64,000 bases of DNA, taken from Asterella californica. Lineage: Eukaryota > Streptophyta > Marchantiopsida > Marchantiales > Aytoniaceae. Numbering within the stretch: the first letter of the stretch is position 1; each line of letters begins with the position of its first letter. The notes under the pieces are model-generated. The model had not been told where the DNA came from. It worked only from the letters and a program-made list of their open reading frames with translations, and made no database searches. The DNA is taken from the NCBI GenBank assembly GCA_036924285.1, contig JAYKYS010000008.1, positions 18,523,001 to 18,587,000 on the forward strand, in the 5' to 3' direction. Shown here piece after piece: positions 1 through 12,100 of this stretch. A program made the translations under genes and the position numbers.

Positions 1-2700
1 CTCAGGAAGAGACTTGGAAAAAGAGAAAGAATAGAGAAATGTTTGTGGAGAAGCAAGTCCAAGTGGCGTTACGATAAGATCTGATGAGTCAAAATTTCGA
101 GGTTATTCAGTCAGAGCAATCTAAACTATGGAGTGCAGTTCATTCTATCCAAGGAGAGCAAAACGACATGAAAATATCATCAAACAATTGGATACAAGTT
201 TACTCTTGTTCAAATCTCGTGGTAGTTGAATACAAATGTACGATTTTATTCTATATATCTATACTAATTACTCTAGTGTTGTGTGTTTTCAATATCCAAA
301 ATGGATATTCTCATGAGTATGTTATCCACAATGAAACCATAGGAACTTGTTGTGGATATTCTGCACCAAATAATCTGAAGATACATTCGGAAGTGCAAGG
401 TTTCTTCCAGTGATAAGAAAAATAGTGGGTCTCAACAATCTTGAGCTTCGAAAGATGAAACATTAAAGAACAAAGCAAAACTCATAGTGTCAGGTTGTTG
501 AGAATATTGCAGTGGGAATGTACTGTCATTTGATAGGGGTTTGAAAGGCAAGTTGGAAGCTACTTCACCAAATTCTAGTAAGAAGAATCAGCAAGTTAGA
601 AGAACAAAACTAGTAAGACATGTTCTCAACTTCAATAGAAACAATGTATGTAACTTTCTTGAACAAATGCATAATGCTTGATTTTATCTTTTTCTCTTTC
701 TTGCATAAATTGGTGCGATGTACACCTTGAATATACCCCACATTATAATAATCTTCTGTTGTGCTTCGCGATCTTGCATATGGTATATAGACCAACTGTG
801 ATTATCTCTCTCTGAAATAAACATATTCAAGGATGACATACTTGTTTTTTGTTGTTTGGTGTGTCGTGTGTAGATAATGAGAATATCAAGCTCCTCTCAT
901 CACTTCCTAAGCATGGATTACTAAGCAAGTGATTGCACTATTGACCATATACTTGAAACATATAGATATTCTCGATTACATGGGTACAATGAGAACTTGT
1001 TCTTGTTTTTATATCTTGCAGTTTATTGTGGATGACAAAGTGGAGCTTCATGAAATTGACAATGGCTGAGTGATTGTAGGGAAAAGAATAGTACTCAGCT
1101 TAGCTAGAAAATCGACATTTCATTCACAAGAGATAGCCTTTGGTACAGTCAAAATCTAGTTGATTGAGGTTTATAATCCTCAACTCTTGTTGTATGTAGA
1201 TAATATGAACGACGACCGTGATCAGCTAACATAAAAAAACATGATGTTAAAAAATACCATTGCAATGTCTGTATGTGTACATTAGAGATGGGACAAATTA
1301 AGCTTTGTCTATTACTCTATGACTTCCACGATTGTTGTTGGCTTAAACCTTCGGAGTTCTCAATTCAATTCATTCATTTGGAGCTTTTGTTGTTCTTTTT
1401 TAGATACCGTTAGTAGTTCAAAATTGCTTATGTTCTTTACAGTTTACAGTCTAGATATTGCTAGCAGATGAAAATTGCTTCTGTTCTTTCCAGTTCTTAA
1501 TTTAGATAAGGTTTGCAGAAACGATTTTTATTTTAGCACAATATCATATGAAAATTGCTTTTGTTATTTAAATTGATGGTCATGATCAGAGGTCTCGTTT
1601 TATAAGGAGATTGAACACATTTTACAGTAACAAGATTCGGAAGACTAGTGATTAATACCACAATATTGATAGTTTAATTAAAGTTCGCATGAGAGATATG
1701 ATAGACGAAAAGAATATTTATCAATCCAAATAATTACTGATATAGATACATAATAATCACATATAATTAATTGATTTTATAATGATAATGTTTAAATATT
1801 TAATTTAATAGTAATAAATCATAAATTGACACTTGTAACGTAACTTCATTTACTCCTTGTTCTAAGACTCAGTGTGACGTCATAAAAAATTACAGAAAAG
1901 ACACCACGATGACGTAGATGACACAAAAACAAGGCACCATCATCGAGCTTAAGTGCAATTAATAACATTAATTAGTTATTTATACTACAACATATGATTC
2001 CATATCAAACAATTATAACTCCATGTCAATCATATGTATAATAAGGGACCATGCAATACAGTGAACATACAACATCATATAACAAGAAGCGTGTCATTTA
2101 CACCAAACTATGTCAAATGAAAATATGCCACGTGCAGCTTTCATTGTTATGTTTGCAACACTCCATTGTCATTGTGTCAAGTGCCATGTCAACCTTGAAT
2201 TAAAACCACGCATACAAGCCACATCAGCCACAACATAGTTACTGCCATGTTATTTTCCATGTCAAACCTACATATGTAGCTACATCACCGTAGAATATTA
2301 CATCATGTCAGCATCATAGACTATACATGTAAACATTACACACATAAACTCAAAGCATGTCACGTCACTCGTCGTTTGTTGACTCCAATCATTTTTTCTA
2401 GTCATCGATTGTCATATACAAATGATAATATTATGATTATAACGACATTGAGCTTGTGTCTTTGCAACTCCATAACAAATTAATTATATTGTATTGATGT
2501 TTATCTTTTGTGACTACCTAGTGTTATATATGAATATCGAAAAGCCCTTGGTATCTTCTAGCGCTGTGGATCTAATATAGTCTATCGAGAATGGATTGCT
2601 AGAAATTTTGGAGAAGAATTCTATAGAGAGGTGGTGATATCCCCGATATCTTTTGTAATATCTTTGATAACTCAATAACATTGCGTAGCCGTTGTGCTGT
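1..2700. other. A+T-rich stretch, no gene recognised
   Basis: Short ORFs occur (for example 84-413 on the + strand, 109 codons) but none has a recognisable domain or convincing composition. Between about 1,990 and 2,350 the words CATGTCA and CACATCA recur irregularly, which looks like low-complexity or eroded repeat DNA rather than a gene. No RNA gene or LTR pair could be assigned. The right end leads into the gag region of the gypsy element that follows, so part of it may be that element's eroded 5' LTR and leader, but I found no matching copy downstream. Confidence 0.5.
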
Positions 2701-2734
2701 TGTATTCAGAGAACGATAAAAGGATTGAGAGCGA

Positions 2735-3760
2735 TAATGAGTGAAAGAATAGAAGAACAGTTCTCAGTGAAAAACTGATGGAAGGAATTATAAGGATGTT
2801 TGGAGAGATGAAGTATATAATACGTGTTATGGAACAAAAGATTATCAACATAGAGAGAGATCAATAGAGATGAGGGGTCCTTCATATAATGAAGAAACCA
2901 TAAGAGCACAAGAAGCGACTACGATGGCAAAAAAGTGATAGAGGAAGAGTATATCCTACTTCTTCACATGAAGAATACTTGTAATGTAGAACTTTACCAG
3001 TGTAATCATGTCATGGGAGTGTTGGAAGGATGGATCACGCGCATGAATCATCATGCCAGTCATTTCGAATCGCAAGTAAATGACTACATAACAAGGAGGT
3101 TTGTCATGAGTATTTAACAGACAAAGCTCTCACGTGGTACACGACATGGAACATATCTCTCATCACATAAGGACGTCAATTTTCATGGAGCGGTATCCAA
3201 GAAGGACTACTTCAAATTTTCAGTCCAAATGACATGAATGAAGTTGTGAGACCTCAAGCAAAGGAGGAGTGTGTAAGAGTACTAAGAATTTTGAGATCTA
3301 CAAGTGGTCATTATCAATATGAGTCCCGCTGAAGCTCTTGATGTATTCAAGAGAGCACTAAAGAAAAAGATTTGGCAAGAGGTGATGGTTAACAATCTTC
3401 GCACCATGGAAGCAGCTATTGGAGATGTCTTATGAATTGCAAGAGCCATTGGAGCAACTCGTACTAATCCAGGAGAGATTATTACACATACAAATCATAA
3501 AATACGATCCTGTACTTATGGAGCTTGGGAACTTATGAATTCATGAAGGTTATCCACGTCCATTCAATTGTGAAAATCAAAGAGATCGTCTTAAGGAACC
3601 ACCAAGGAGAGAATACGCACCAAGAAACAGGACATGGGAACTATGACCATCAACATTGCTACATTTGTGGTAAACTTGGTCATATTGCGGCTCAGTATCG
3701 CATTCACTTTTCTCCTAATGAAGGAGGTAGACCATCAAACTGTTGATGTTTGAATCATTT
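2735..3760 (+). pseudogene. gag remnant with damaged zinc knuckle
   Basis: Broken reading frames resemble a gypsy Gag capsid region, including a segment near 3,110 reading like the LTDKALTWY block common in plant Gag proteins. Near 3,655-3,700 lies a CCHC zinc knuckle reading CYICGKLGHIAAQY; the fourth zinc ligand, normally Cys, is Tyr here, so the knuckle is probably dead. The best open piece is 3,525-3,746. In a live element Gag packages the RNA in virus-like particles and the knuckle binds it. A short stretch near 3,960-4,080 may be the protease remnant, but its catalytic triad is not clear. Confidence 0.7.
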
Positions 3761-4415
3761 TATTGAAAAAGAAGGAGAAGACATGTACGAGAATGAGTCT
3801 CATGGAAACGAAGATCATCAGTAGGCTCACCTTGTGGTCATACTGGTTCTCGTAGGAGGAAAAAGAAAGACGAGGAAGAAAACAAGTGAAAGTAAATGGA
3901 ATGGAGAGGAGGACAACTCAACTAATTGTAGCAGATGAAGAACTAGAAGGAGTCAAAGTATGAGTGTTGATTGATCTAAACGTTATAAAAAACTTCTTAT
4001 TTTATTTTGTGACTATGAAACTTGGGTTAGTGTTAGAAAAAGATGAAAATGAAGAAGTCGAATTGCCACACGGTAAAATGAAACCATTGAAGCACTAGCT
4101 AGAGAGATGGAGCTATCAATGGATCAGTACAAGAGAAAGATTGAGTAGAGAATGATTAAATTAGCTCATTATGATGTCATGTTGTGAATGCTTTGGATGG
4201 AACAATATAATCCTATGGTGGTTTGGAGAAGGAAGATTGTTACGAGCAATGAGTGTAAGATATTTGGAAATAGAGTGAGAGCTCATGATAGAAATCTATC
4301 TCTTTATGTGATAGGTTCGACAACCATTCAACATCATGATGTATGTTTCTTCGGTTAAATAAGAAGTGCTCAACATTCTAAAACTAATGTATCTATTACT
4401 AGAGATTTCAAGAAT

Positions 4416-5010
4416 GTGTCAGAGCAATACGTAGACATATTTCCAAATGATTTCCCTTCAGGATTATCTCAAAGAAGGCGAGTGGATCATAAAATTGAGG
4501 TGATATCATGTAGCACACCTCCATGTAAGGCTATGTATCGACTTGCACCACACAAGATCGAGAAATGCAAAGCGCAAGTGGAGGAGATGTTACAAAAGAG
4601 ATTCAATCAACCGAGTGTATCACTTTATGGAACACCCATGTTGTTTGTAAAGAAGAAAGACGATAGCACGCGGATGTGCATTGACTACATGACACTCAAC
4701 CAGCAAACAATGAAGAATAAATATATTTTATCTCGAATCGATGACATATTAGATAAGTTTCAAGGTGCAAAATATTTCACCAAGTTGGATCTACAAATCA
4801 AATCCGGATTGCACACGAAGATGTACAAAAGATGACATTTTGTACCGAATACATGTACCTTTGTACCTGGTGATGTCTATTGATGTGGCTAATACACTTG
4901 CCACCTTCATGGACCTTATGAATGATATCTTTCGTCCATACTTGGATAGATCTGTCATTATTTTCTTAGACAATATTCTGATATATAATAAGATCTTATA
5001 AGAGCATACA
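4416..5010 (+). pseudogene. Reverse transcriptase remnant (Ty3/gypsy)
   Basis: The frame opening at 4,416 contains the pre-RT and early RT blocks: a polyprotein linker, then KKKDDSTRMCIDYMTLNQ and a KYFTKLDLQ-like block. The frame then shifts and continues to about 4,995, where FLDNILIYNK is the decayed YxDD catalytic block. The catalytic motif reads LDNI instead of an aspartate pair, so activity is not expected. The region between (about 4,800-4,900) has lost the conserved fingers sequence. Confidence 0.85.
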
Positions 5011-5209
5011 AACATCTCCGTGGGGTACTTCAGATCTTACTAGAGCATCAACTATAGTGGCATATAGTTGAAGCTCTATCTCACCTCTATCCAAATGTGA
5101 TTTTGATAGAGGTGAGATAGACTATTTGGGTCATCGAGTGAGTGCAAAGGGGATGCAAGTCATAAGTGATAAGAAAAAATTCATTCAAAAGTGGAGTGCC
5201 CTTGAGGAT

Positions 5210-5830
5210 CAACTCAACTCAAAAGTTTCTTAGGACTTAGTGAGTTTTATCGTAGGTTTGTGAAGAACTTTGCTCGTATTGCTCAAGCGTTGACCGCACT
5301 CTTAGGCAAAGGACAAAGATGGAGTTGAGGTGCTGCACAAGAGCTATCCTTTCAAGCATTGCAAGATGCACACCTGCATGCCCCTATTCTTAAGTAGTAT
5401 GACCTTTCACTACCAATTAGTTTGACCACATATGTCTAGTCGGAATGGTATCACAACAAGAATGAGAAGATTGATGACATCTCGTGACTTTCTCTAATCG
5501 CAAGCTTCAAACTTCATAACAAAATAATCACACCATCAAAATGGAGGAGTTTATCCTTGTATTGGCTATGAAGCATTAGAAACACTACATGGGGGACAAG
5601 GAGTTTAAGATAGAAATAGACCATAACCTTTGGTATACTTGGAGATCCAAAAAGATCTCTCCAAACGACAATTCGTTGGACGGAGTGACGATATGGATTC
5701 AACATGAAGATCATGTACGTGGAAGGAAAAATTAACTTGCTGATGCACTTACACGTATGCCGTGTATCAACAATGTTATCACAGAAGTGAATTGCATGCA
5801 GAATGGTGGGATAAGTTGAGAGAAGTAACA
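5210..5830 (+). pseudogene. RNase H region remnant (Ty3/gypsy)
   Basis: Near 5,225-5,310 a broken frame reads FLGLSEFYRRFVKNFARIA followed by a TALLGKG-like block, the conserved connection between RT and RNase H in gypsy elements. The following 500 bases keep the expected spacing before the integrase but have many stops, and the RNase H catalytic acidic residues cannot be identified confidently. Confidence 0.7.
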
Positions 5831-5849
5831 AAGAAGACACGTAGGTAGC

Positions 5850-6760
5850 TTTAGTGCTCAACAAGAATAAAGTCACAATGTTCTGTGGATTAGCATTTCA
5901 GAAAAGTAGAGTGTGGATTCCAGATGACAATGAACTTTGTACCACAGTACTATCTGAATGTCATGATTCAGCAACTGCAAGTCATGTTGGTGTTGAGAAG
6001 ACCTTAGAAGCTGCACGGAGGGTGTATTATTGTCCTAAGATGGGAGATGATATGACCACATATGTTTGAAGATGCTTAACATGTCAGCAAATCAAAATGA
6101 ACAATCGATTACTAGCAGGATTACTTCAACCGCTATTGACACCAACACGATGTTAAGAACATGTAACAATAGATCTAGTCTGTGAGTTACCTCAAACTAT
6201 TTCAGGGTTTGATTCCATCATAATTTTTGTAGACAAGTTGAGCAAATGATTCATATTTGTCCGACAACAAAATCAGTCACAACTCCAAAACTAGCTCGTC
6301 TATACTTGATGACGTTTTTGCTCATCATGATCTTTCTCAAGTATTGATTATAGATAGAGGGATACACTTACTAGTTTGTTTTGGAAAATATTGTTTGGAT
6401 TATTCGAAACTAAACTTGCAATGTCTACGGCATATCATCCTCAAACGGATGGACAAACTAAGAAAACCAACAAAACTATAGAAGATATGTTACGCGCTTT
6501 CACATTTGAGGAGCAAAATGATTGTGATATGCTCCTTCCTTTAGTATAGTTTGCATACAACAACTCACTAAATGTTTTGATACGTATCACACCTTTCCAT
6601 CTCATGTATGGAGAGCATCCCTTGACTCCTTCCAATCTTATCCACACGATCAAACATTTGGAGCCAAGAACCAAAGTGGTTGTAGTGAACGAGCTCGTGG
6701 AACAAATTTGACAAGACATCCACCGTGCGATGGAGAAATTATAAATTTCACAGAATCGTC
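5850..6760 (+). pseudogene. Integrase remnant (Ty3/gypsy)
   Basis: The open segment 5,854-6,069 carries the first half of the HHCC zinc-binding domain (ECHDSATASHVGVEKTLEAA), and the CxxC half (CLTCQQ) follows just beyond a stop near 6,070. Downstream pieces give the catalytic core: a DLVCELPQT segment near 6,175, an IDRGIH block near 6,350, and a PQTDGQT-like block near 6,440 just before the expected glutamate. The core is split over several frames. Integrase inserts the cDNA into host DNA; this copy is a fossil. Confidence 0.8.
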
Positions 6761-6859
6761 AAAAACAACATGCGGATGCACATCATTGGGATGTGGATCT
6801 TGTAGTGCGAGATCGAGTTTGAATATTTAACCATCAATCTCTCAGAAGCTCAACCCTCG

Positions 6860-7215
6860 CTTCATTGGACCTTTTTCTATTCTCAAACGTATTGATGCCG
6901 TTGCGTATAAACTAGAGTTTCCTTCACACATGAAAATTCACTCAGTTTTCCATGTGTATGGTCTTTGTCAACATACCCCTTGTCCAACCAATTCATAAAT
7001 CCACACGCATCGTCACAACTTCCGACGTTAGTGGAAAAAAGAAGAATACGAAGTCGAGAAGATCACGAAGAAGCAGACAAGAGGTACTAAACGAAAACAC
7101 ATAGAGCATCCGGTGTTATGAAAATGCTATTCATTATATGAAGCTACTTGAGAACCCACCAAAAATCTCACAAATGTCTCTCTTTTCGTTCAAGAGTTTG
7201 AACGAGACCATGGCA
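6860..7215 (+). pseudogene. Integrase C-terminus and chromodomain remnant
   Basis: A segment near 6,860-6,960 reads RFIGPFSILKRI and then SVFHVYGL, the conserved GPF-type integrase C-terminal region. At about 7,035-7,190 the reading EEYEVEKITKKQTRGT, followed by a W-K-x-Y-like and a TWEP-like block (with stops at the Trp positions), is a chromodomain. In chromoviruses this domain binds methylated histone tails and steers integration to heterochromatin. It ends the coding part of the element. Confidence 0.75.
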
Positions 7216-9150
7216 ATGAGTACGTTGCAACTTAAATGGAGAGAGGTTTGTAATCATACTTAGCTAGTTACGACTAAGAGTAGTGCGTCTTAGTCATGAG
7301 AAGAAATATAGTTATTTCTAGTTATCTTGCACAATTATTCTTGGGACCAGTCTTGCACATTATTCATGAGATCGGATATGATCTATGTCAGCGGGTCCAT
7401 GTGAAATTCAATGATAGATCGTTGAGAGTATGATGGAAAAGTGCTAAGTCATGAATCCATGTGATGACTCGTGCAAAGGATGTGCAACCTTATCTCGTCT
7501 TTTTCTCTCTAATATATAAAAGAGGAGAGTGTCTTTGTTGGGCATTCTATCTTCAATCTTCTAATTTGAGTTCACAAAACTCTTGTTGCAAACCTGTCGA
7601 AAATTATTTCTGACATCCACCCAACATTTTCCAAATATTTTTGACAACATGCTGTCGGACTACTGTCCGAAATTCTCATAAAAAAGATCGGTGTGTTTGT
7701 GACAACATATCTGATAATTCACACAATGTCATTTCGGGATGATGTGATAATGCTGTTGGAAAATTGAGTACTTCAGCCATCAGCCGATGCTTTAAACATG
7801 TTATGTGGCTACCATACCATTATCACTCTATGCAAGTTTACTTAAGGCGGATATGCAACACTCGCATACTGTAGCAACACCTCATCTATCTCGAAAGATA
7901 CTACCACGTCAGAACTATATTTTTTTTTTTCGTGGTCTCATTTTCAACAACCGGAAGCTACTTCATGTTGGCATATGAGAAGACTCTTGATTCATCTCCA
8001 TTACGCATTAGACAACTCCAACGAGACATATATATTAGTTTGTTATTAATAGCAGGAAGTTGATAACATAAGGATTTAGTGGTTCTGTGACAAACAAAGA
8101 TACAAGGACCATGAGTTGCATGGGTTGTCCTTTAGAGAGGGTATCCTTTAGAAAGTTCAATAATCCGTATAGATGCTCGTAAGAATAGAAAGTACAACCC
8201 AATATAATAGAAAGTACAACCCAATATATCCATGAACTTCATTTGCGGTCTTAGATTTTGTTGTTTCTAATTTTTTTGATTTTGTGATTACAACACTCTC
8301 TTTATGTGTTCTACTTTTTATTATATTTATTTTTCAAAATATTCTGTTTGGTTTTGATTCATTTTTTCATTTTCATTTTCTAATTTTCACATGTTAGTTA
8401 TTTTATGTAAATATTTTCTTTATATATTTATATAGTGTTTTATAGCATAGAATATGATAATGAGTATTATTTATTATTATTGTATTATTGTATTATTTAA
8501 TTATTATCATTTTAACAATTTCTAATGATTATTATCAAAACGGTTGTTGTGATCTACGAGGACACTCCATGAACTCCATGGAACGTACATGTCTATTTCA
8601 ACTGAAGAGTTGTGACTGTTATATTTTTTTGACTATCATAAGACATCCATTAACTTCATGGACGTTCTTATAACTTGGTCATAAACTTCTTGCCTATTTT
8701 GTGACTGTTATGGTTCCTATGTGAATCTTTTAAACTTGACAACGAATTAAATTTCTCTCGTATTGCATAAGCTCGTTTCGCTAATTCTCATATTATAATA
8801 TATGAAGTGAAGCAATCCGTAAAGTCCATGCATGCACCACCTAACAACATATCGTTAATTAACTCACGGAAGAGACTTTTGGAAAATCCGACTGTTTGTT
8901 AGAGTATATACTCGATTACTTGCGTTAAAATTGGTGTCCACTATGCTCAGTGGAGTTCATGGAGTACGTACTCGTTGTCGAGTGTGCGAAATAGTTTGAC
9001 TTCCATTTGTTTATCTTAATATTAATCGTAAGGCAATATCCATGAGCTTGGATTTGATAATGCCTAGTCCTTGAAGGTCACCGTGTCATCTATAAAGTCT
9101 GGACTAGGACTATTCAAGGCTGCTTATTCACCCATGTACACTGGGTGTTT
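7216..9150. other. A+T-rich sequence, probable eroded LTR then no recognised gene
   Basis: The first 350 bases follow the chromodomain directly and are where a 3' LTR would lie; no partner copy was found. A short direct duplication (about 20 bases, beginning aatagaaagtacaacccaat) is at 8,185-8,230. Between 8,230 and 9,600 the word GAACT(T/C)CATGGA or its complement recurs at about 8,571, 8,652, 8,952 and 9,572. The ORF at 8,488-8,673 has no recognisable domain. Confidence 0.4.
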
Positions 9151-9153
9151 AAA

Positions 9154-9193
9154 ATATATCCTAACCCTCCCGATGAGAAGGGTTAGGATATAT
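9154..9193. repeat. Perfect 15-bp hairpin, 10-nt loop
   Basis: ATATATCCTAACCCT (9,154-9,168) and its exact reverse complement AGGGTTAGGATATAT (9,179-9,193) flank a 10-base loop. It is one of several perfect short inverted repeats scattered through the window outside recognised genes. Confidence 0.85.
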
Positions 9194-9199
9194 ATTAAA

Positions 9200-12100
9200 T
9201 GTTTTGTTAAATGACGCTTATTTACAATCCCAATCCCGGACTTATATCCTGAGGGACGTCTCAGCCTGCTCTCGACTTATGAGTTCTGTCTCGATCAGTT
9301 AGCTGCTCCCGGAGAGATTAATTTTTAACATTTATAAATGATTTTGATTTTTTATTATAACTTATTATATTATATTTTTATAACACTTACCTGTTTTCCA
9401 CTAAGAGAAAACGATTTTCACTGTACAAGTACGTTAGGGATGCCTATTCAATGGACATCCATGTGCTAATGTGAATGTTACAGCACAAAATTCATCGATT
9501 ATAGCTTTATAAAGAGAAAAAAAAAGAGCAATTCTGAACGCTAGACTTGCAATCCTTTTAGAATAACCGGTGAACTTCATGGATGGCCTTGACTCCTACT
9601 AGCATTCTATTGTTTGTAGGATTTGAAACGCGAAGAAGTCGTCTACTTTGCAATGACATCTGACTTGACGGAGTTCACTTTTGTGATCCTTATCCTCAGC
9701 CGATAGAGTCATGTTTTGAGAGTAATTACATGGGGTGTTGTATACGTATTTATGTAAACATTTTTTTCTCATCAATCAGCAGTTTAATTTTTTTTGTTAA
9801 TGTCTACTAGTTGTCATAGAATTGCTCATTTAATATTTTACTAATGGTAAAATATCACACTCGATTGAAGTATCGCATTTCCTCATCCTTGTGTTGTAGC
9901 TTTTCTTGTGTATAAGTTTTGAGGATTTTGTTATCACCTAAATTCTCTAAATTGTACATAAATATAAATGTCAAATCTTTTGACTTAAAATGTTTCTCGA
10001 TCTCACATGTACTAGTACTATAAATTCCAGAAACACAAAAAAGTCTCGTTTTTCTATTAGCAAATATCTAGTTGGAATTATTGGTTGTTTCATATATATT
10101 TGGAGAGGAGTGAAACCTAACAAATATATAATCAAGAATAATAATATAAAAAACAGAGAGAAAACATAAAGATGGTTTTGTAGTTGCTATTCACTAAAAT
10201 ACCAAAGAAATTAAAGAGGAGTTAGTTTATATGAGAATAACAAGTAAAAGAGTGGGTCTCACTCCTAAAATATTATAATGTTGTATAAAAAGAGCAATAA
10301 AAGTTAATCATAATTAACATAGAGTGTTAAATATCCTTTGGACTTCAGTAGAAGACTTTCCACACATAATTATTAGTTTGCTAATAGAACTTATCACACA
10401 ATCACAAACATGCAATCCCAAGATACCAGAAACATATAATGTTATATACTTTGGAATTTAACAAAAGATTTGCCACACATAGTTATTATTTTACTAATAA
10501 AACTTATCACACAATCACTAACATGCATCCTAAGGTATCAGTGTGACATATATGTGCTCATACTTTAATTCAGAAATTTTATACTATAATGTAGTTACTC
10601 CTCGTCCATTAAGAATTTCCAGTCCTCCACACAAGCTTTTGATAATCCACAAAAGATCATATCAAGTTTCCTTCGAAGAAACTTTCTCTCAGTTTATTTG
10701 TATTTTTCCTCGATCAGTCATGCAAAATATCAGTTTAGAAGTCTCAACATCATTTTTTCGAGGGCTTTATATCCAAACACTTGGTTACAGTCCCACTGAA
10801 CTTATTGTAAAGGTTTGGGTAGAGGCACAACACTTTCAAATGTCGCGAAGAGAGCAATCTGGAAGAAAGTGCAAAACTTGCAAAAGTGACCGACTTGAAA
10901 CAAATAAGAACGAAGAGAAATTTTATAGTTTGCAAGAAATACTCTCTTTTAGTCCTTGAGAACTTCAAGAGAATACAATTTACTCGATCTCAATGCAAGC
11001 TTTTCGAGGACAAACTGCTTGTCGATAATCAAGAATTGATATCAATCAACAGTAACCAACTTCCATTACTATCGTATTTATAGTAATTAAAGTTTGATTG
11101 TTAGTTTTGATTACTATAATAGTTATAGTAATGAAAACTAATAGTATTTGATTACTGTATAGTTATAGAATTTTGATTTATATAAACACTAGAGTAATCA
11201 AACTATGAATATTTGTTATTCTATGCTACATTATATAAATAAAATTTTGATTATGATAAATATACTAACAATCCTTGATGCACTACCCACTAAATCATAC
11301 TTTTCTTTCAAAATGTCTAGTAAGTTACTGATGTCAAGAAAATATTGTATTGACATCAGCATATCAATTGCTAATTACTAATGTTGTTCCTCGTCTCGAA
11401 CTTTTCTTATCTCCTCTCTTTCAGTTGACTATTAAATTTTGCTTCAAACTGAATATACGAAGGATCGAGATTTATGAGTCTTAAAATACCTGAAGTATAT
11501 TATGTCATCAAGAATAGTCCGTCTAAACTTTACTCGGAGATCAATGTTCAGACTCTCAAAAATAATTGGTATGAGCTCACCATAAAAAGCTCTAGATCTA
11601 CACAAGTCTAACTGGGGTCAAATGTCATTTGAACAACTCTGATAAGCGAGTAGTATGACTTCGAAATTTCCAACGTCAAATCTTCAAAAACATCCAAATT
11701 ACTTCTAGCACTGAACTCATTCATCAAACTATTTCTTCTAATTTTGGATGACAAGCACAATTGGAACTGAAAAGCTAATCCAAGCCAAGTCCATTAGTGC
11801 TACTCGTGAAAACATTTTTTCCTTAGATAAGAGAGTAATTTGATTTGAAAGATTTTCCCAACTTCAAATTGACAAGTAGTGTAAATCATATAATTTAGAA
11901 GTCATCTCAACAGATTTTTGGAACGAACAAGGGTAACGATCCAACTCTGATCGATCATAGTCTTATGGATCTCCGATCATTATAAGGTTATTCGTTTTTT
12001 TAACGTTATTTTTATTGTCTAAAATCGTATTTTAAGAATTTGAGTTCCACTGTTCATAACAAAGCTAAAATGAGTATCGGATTAAATGTTACTATGAAAA

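Larger units (their letters stand above)
2735..7215 (+). mobile_element. Degenerate chromodomain Ty3/gypsy retrotransposon (chromovirus type)
   Basis: Gag, protease, reverse transcriptase, RNase H, integrase and chromodomain remnants follow one another in Ty3/gypsy order on the + strand, each broken by stops and frame changes. The order RT, RNase H, integrase places it in Ty3/gypsy rather than copia, and the C-terminal chromodomain places it among chromoviruses, a plant-wide lineage. LTRs could not be paired by eye; the A+T-rich sequence after about 7,215 is the likely 3' LTR position. The copy is old: no domain is intact over its whole length. Confidence 0.85.
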